DNA of 64,000 bases from Arcicella sp038230735 (GTDB lineage: Bacteria > Bacteroidota > Bacteroidia > Cytophagales > Spirosomataceae): contig JBBRMR010000004.1 in the NCBI GenBank assembly GCA_038230735.1, positions 62,001 through 126,000 of the forward strand, written 5' to 3'. Positions 61,734-64,000 of the stretch are shown one piece after another. The stretch's first letter is position 1. Every line of letters starts with the position of its first letter. The notes below the pieces were generated by a model that was given only the letters and a program-made list of their open reading frames with translations, was not told where the DNA came from and ran no database searches. The translations under genes were made by a program, and so were the position numbers.

Positions 61734-62522
61734 TTAAAACATTTTATCTGACCTTTTGAACTGAATTTTAAAACGTTTTTCGTCCTTTACGTCCCTGATT
61801 TTGACAATGTACTCGCCAGGAGATAGGGGATATGTTGGTAGTAAAATTACTTCATTTTGATTCTTTTGAACTGCATCGCAAGGGACTCCCATACCTGAAA
61901 CGGTGTTCAATAATACGTCAGATTCTTTGACATTATCCATTTTTACTCGTATCATTTCACCTTCATCGGAAGTATGAAGGGTTACGCCAAAAGTCTCACC
62001 GTTTATCGCACTTACCTGTACGCCCATGGGTGAATATACGTGCATATTTCGTTCAGAATCAAACTCTATAATTCGGTAATGATTGATGAATCCTCCCGCT
62101 GGATTTTCGTCCGTAAAAGTGTTAATACCCTCTTTATCAAGGTGTTTTATTTCGCCAATATCGTAGAATTTCTCTAAATCCTTGCTCTTTTGAACGATGA
62201 ATTTACGACTGTTGTGTCCTTGCGGAGTAATCCAATTTAGTTGAACGGTTTGTTCCATTGTGGTAATGGTTAGTCCGATAGACATATTGGAAGTTGCCTT
62301 AACGGGACCTTTTAGGGTTGATTTAGCAGAGGAATTGTCTTTTACTTCCTTCTCTGAGCCAGCCGTGAAAGATTTCATAAAAGTGAGTTCAGATTTAGCT
62401 TTTGCTAAATTCAAAGAGGTAAGAATTCCCTTGGGTTGTTTGGGCAGCGTTACGAACGCCATACCTACCAACGATGTACAGGCAATACCCACGCCCAAGA
62501 TGCGTTTGTGAAGGTTTTTCAT
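61734..62522 (-). CDS. Secreted protein of unknown function, paralogue of 51983-52621
   Basis: 262 residues with a signal-like N-terminus (MKNLHKRILGVGIACTSLVG). Residues about 85-170 form the FN3-like domain (VQLNWITPQGHNSRKFIVQK and FYDIGEIK), and the C-terminal 80 (MIRVKMDNVKESDVLLNTVS, GMGVPCDAVQ, SPGEYIVKIRDVKDEKRFKI) match the protein at 51983 along their length. The C-terminal part has the shape of a T9SS sorting domain but without a clear PNP motif. A surface role is likely; the exact function is unknown. Confidence 0.75.
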   Translation of the reverse strand: MKNLHKRILGVGIACTSLVGMAFVTLPKQPKGILTSLNLAKAKSELTFMKSFTAGSEKEVKDNSSAKSTLKGPVKATSNMSIGLTITTMEQTVQLNWITPQGHNSRKFIVQKSKDLEKFYDIGEIKHLDKEGINTFTDENPAGGFINHYRIIEFDSERNMHVYSPMGVQVSAINGETFGVTLHTSDEGEMIRVKMDNVKESDVLLNTVSGMGVPCDAVQKNQNEVILLPTYPLSPGEYIVKIRDVKDEKRFKIQFKRSDKMF

Positions 62523-62669
62523 GAAAAAATGATGGTTAAAATTAAAATTCTTCGGGCGGAAGATCGGAGGTTGGCGTGTAGATTTTAGGGCAAATATCGT
62601 TCCAGTTTTTTGGAAGAAAGGAAATATGGAGGAGGAGAGGAAAGAAATTTACTATTTGGATAATTGAAT

Positions 62670-62702
62670 AATCCTTATAGGTTTTGAAAACCCACAAGGA
62701 TT
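62670..62702. repeat. Dispersed palindromic hairpin, copy 5
   Basis: Arms AATCCTTATAGGTTTT and AAAACCCACAAGGATT around G. It lies just downstream of the nitroreductase stop and is followed by AT-rich sequence, so it could terminate that transcript. Confidence 0.65.
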
Positions 62703-62707
62703 TTGGG

Positions 62708-63433
62708 TCAAACTTCAAAAATAACTTCCTCATTAGGCACTCTCAAACGTTCTGAATAAATGCCTTCGGGCTTGCCAATGCCACAGGCAACAATCATCGT
62801 TACTTCTGCCAAATGAGGTAATTTTAAGGCTTTTTTTACTAAGTCTGCATCAAATCCTTCCATTGGGCAAGTATCGTAACCTTCGGAAGCTAAACTCAAC
62901 ATAAAGGTTTGGGCTGCCAAAGCGGCGGATTTGTGGGTCATTACTCGTTGGTCGCCATGATTGCGGATGCGTAAGAATGGATTTTTGTATCCCATAAAAA
63001 ATACAATGATACTTCTCAGAATAGTATTTAGTCCAAAGCGGTCGTAGCGATAAACTAAGGGCATCAATTTTCGATAATAATCTAAGGCACGCTTGTCTCG
63101 TGAGGTCAATTCTTCACCTTCAAATTGCTTTTTTATATTCGCTAAATTCCAAGCGGCTCGTTCCTTCCATTTGTCTTGACGACTTACAAAAACCACGGCT
63201 TGATTGGCAGTTTTGATGGCAGATTGCCCCATATAAGCGTGTGTGAGGGTTTCGTGCATGGATTTTGACTTCACCCAATAAAACTCCCAAAGCTGCATAT
63301 TGCTACTATTCGGGGAAAGGACGGCACGGTCTAAGGCTCGTTTTATTACAAATTCATCGAATGGTGCGGTTTCATCATAAATTCTGACGGAACGGCGTTT
63401 TCGGATAATAGTATCGAAATCTTGAATGGTCAT
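62708..63433 (-). CDS. Nitroreductase family protein
   Basis: 241 residues. The FMN-binding start is RKRRSVRIYDETAPFDEFVI, then SPNSSNMQLWEFYWVKSKS; later AALAAQTFMLSLASEGYDTCPMEGFDADLVKKALKLP is the family's flavin/NAD(P)H region. It probably reduces quinones, nitro-compounds or similar acceptors. The insert of about 40 residues (RALDYYRKLMPLVYRYDRF) is unusual but seen in some members. It is followed by a palindromic repeat. Confidence 0.88.
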   Translation of the reverse strand: MTIQDFDTIIRKRRSVRIYDETAPFDEFVIKRALDRAVLSPNSSNMQLWEFYWVKSKSMHETLTHAYMGQSAIKTANQAVVFVSRQDKWKERAAWNLANIKKQFEGEELTSRDKRALDYYRKLMPLVYRYDRFGLNTILRSIIVFFMGYKNPFLRIRNHGDQRVMTHKSAALAAQTFMLSLASEGYDTCPMEGFDADLVKKALKLPHLAEVTMIVACGIGKPEGIYSERLRVPNEEVIFEV

Positions 63434-63452
63434 ATATTTGGGGTTTTAACAT

Positions 63453-64000
63453 CTATTTTTTCATTAAACAAGCCATATAAAAACCGTCCAAACCTTCTTC
63501 GGCGGTGGATGTTCTTCTTTCGGATAAAAGCTGCCAATTATCGGGTTGTTCAGCCAATAATCTTTGGATATGTGCCTCACTTTCCGAGGGTAATAAACTA
63601 CACGTGGCGAAAACCATCTTGCCGCCTTGCTTCAACATTTGTGAATATTTTGTAAGAATATCCCATTGAATTACCTTCAAATTATCAATAAATTCGGGGG
63701 AAAGTTTCCATTTAGCATCTGGGTTTCTACGGATTACGCCCAATCCTGAACAGGGTACGTCCAAGAGTAAACGGTCGGCAGATTCATGGTATTTTTCAAG
63801 GGTTTGTGGGTCAATTAATTTTACTTCAATATTGTCCACACCATTGCGTTTGGCACGTTTCATTAGCTCGGTTAGCTTCCATTCTTCCACATCCATTGCC
63901 GTGATTTTCCCCTTGTTTTCCATTAATGCCGCCAAATGAAGGGCTTTTCCACCACCACCCGCACAGGCATCAATCACTCGCATACCTGGCTGTACGTCCA
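63453..64000 (-). CDS. RsmB-like 16S rRNA (cytosine-C5) methyltransferase, 3' part
   Basis: The gene runs off the right edge of the window, so its N-terminal half is missing. The visible part begins DVQPGMRVIDACAGGGGKA (S-adenosylmethionine binding), and has LLLDVPCSGLGVIRRNPDAKW (the Pro-Cys active-site motif) and FATCSLLPSESE (the second catalytic Cys). This fits RsmB/NOL1-type enzymes. The exact target base cannot be fixed from the fragment. The end is close to the nitroreductase gene (19 bases) on the same strand. Confidence 0.88.
   Translation of the reverse strand, partial: DVQPGMRVIDACAGGGGKALHLAALMENKGKITAMDVEEWKLTELMKRAKRNGVDNIEVKLIDPQTLEKYHESADRLLLDVPCSGLGVIRRNPDAKWKLSPEFIDNLKVIQWDILTKYSQMLKQGGKMVFATCSLLPSESEAHIQRLLAEQPDNWQLLSERRTSTAEEGLDGFYMACLMKK

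Noticed and set aside
62542..62733. 63-residue minus-strand frame
   Set aside because: It overlaps the nitroreductase end and the palindromic repeat; no coding signs.
1..64000. tRNA, rRNA, tmRNA or SRP RNA genes
   Set aside because: No cloverleaf or conserved core of these RNAs was recognised when reading both strands of the intergenic gaps; a tRNAscan/Infernal search would be decisive.

Overview
The window looks like a low-GC chromosome segment of a member of the Bacteroidota, most likely the Cytophagia/Cytophagales; family and genus cannot be fixed from the sequence alone. Supporting signs are two TonB-dependent outer-membrane proteins with an N-terminal carboxypeptidase-regulatory-like domain, a subtilase with a type IX secretion (T9SS) C-terminal sorting domain, the gliding lipoprotein GldD, a GLPGLI-family protein, several LytTR regulators, a near-absence of Shine-Dalgarno sites, and promoters of the TTG-N20-TAnnTTTG type seen upstream of rplS.

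Layout. 0-6.7 kb: a carbohydrate block (TonB receptor, GH13 alpha-glucosidase of the oligo-1,6 type, sodium/solute symporter). 6.7-8.0 kb: a complete ISAzo13-like insertion sequence inserted exactly at the symporter stop codon, with its transposase split by a probable -1 frameshift. 8.0-10.4 kb: small envelope and membrane proteins. 10.5-18.3 kb: a defence-like stretch with two tandem paralogous small proteins, a cytosine-5 methyltransferase next to a HindVP-like restriction endonuclease broken by one frameshift, an unknown protein, an M1 peptidase (probably housekeeping), and an overlapping ATPase plus TOPRIM-like pair. 18.4-25.9 kb: fasciclin protein, a LytS/LytT-type two-component pair, an envelope protein, a lone HicB-like protein, a secreted GH43-like enzyme and an orphan LytTR protein. 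26.0-31.6 kb: T9SS-exported subtilase and the convergent lutABC lactate-oxidation operon. 31.7-38.0 kb: a decayed AraC regulator, MFS transporter plus trehalase, gldD, AIM24-like protein and PlsC. 38.1-42.7 kb: a candidate small RNA, a LytTR response regulator, a GbsR-type regulator, a lipoprotein and class II fructose-bisphosphate aldolase. 42.9-49.1 kb: GLPGLI protein with its outer-membrane partner, then a decayed lipoprotein gene. 49.3-55.3 kb: thioredoxin-fold lipid-envelope protein, MFS exporter, NhaD antiporter, aminotransferase. 55.5-58.0 kb: an IS30-family element, a LytTR remnant, rplS with promoter and leader. 58.0-64.0 kb: outer-membrane protein, acyl-CoA dehydrogenase with a MarR regulator and four shared palindromic sites, a paralogue of the 52 kb protein, a nitroreductase and the 3' part of an RsmB-like methyltransferase.

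The window carries several short dispersed repeats: a palindromic 33-36 bp hairpin in five copies, a GGGCATCCCC-type element in two places, and degenerate inverted repeats built on a GTGATTTGTGA-like word. At least four genes are disrupted (restriction endonuclease, AraC regulator, a lipoprotein, a LytTR protein), so either this strain is losing accessory genes or the assembly has some homopolymer errors. No tRNA, rRNA or CRISPR array was recognised. The most interesting unexplained items are the tandem small paralogues at 10.5-10.9 kb, the ATPase/TOPRIM-like pair, and the candidate small RNA at 38.1 kb.
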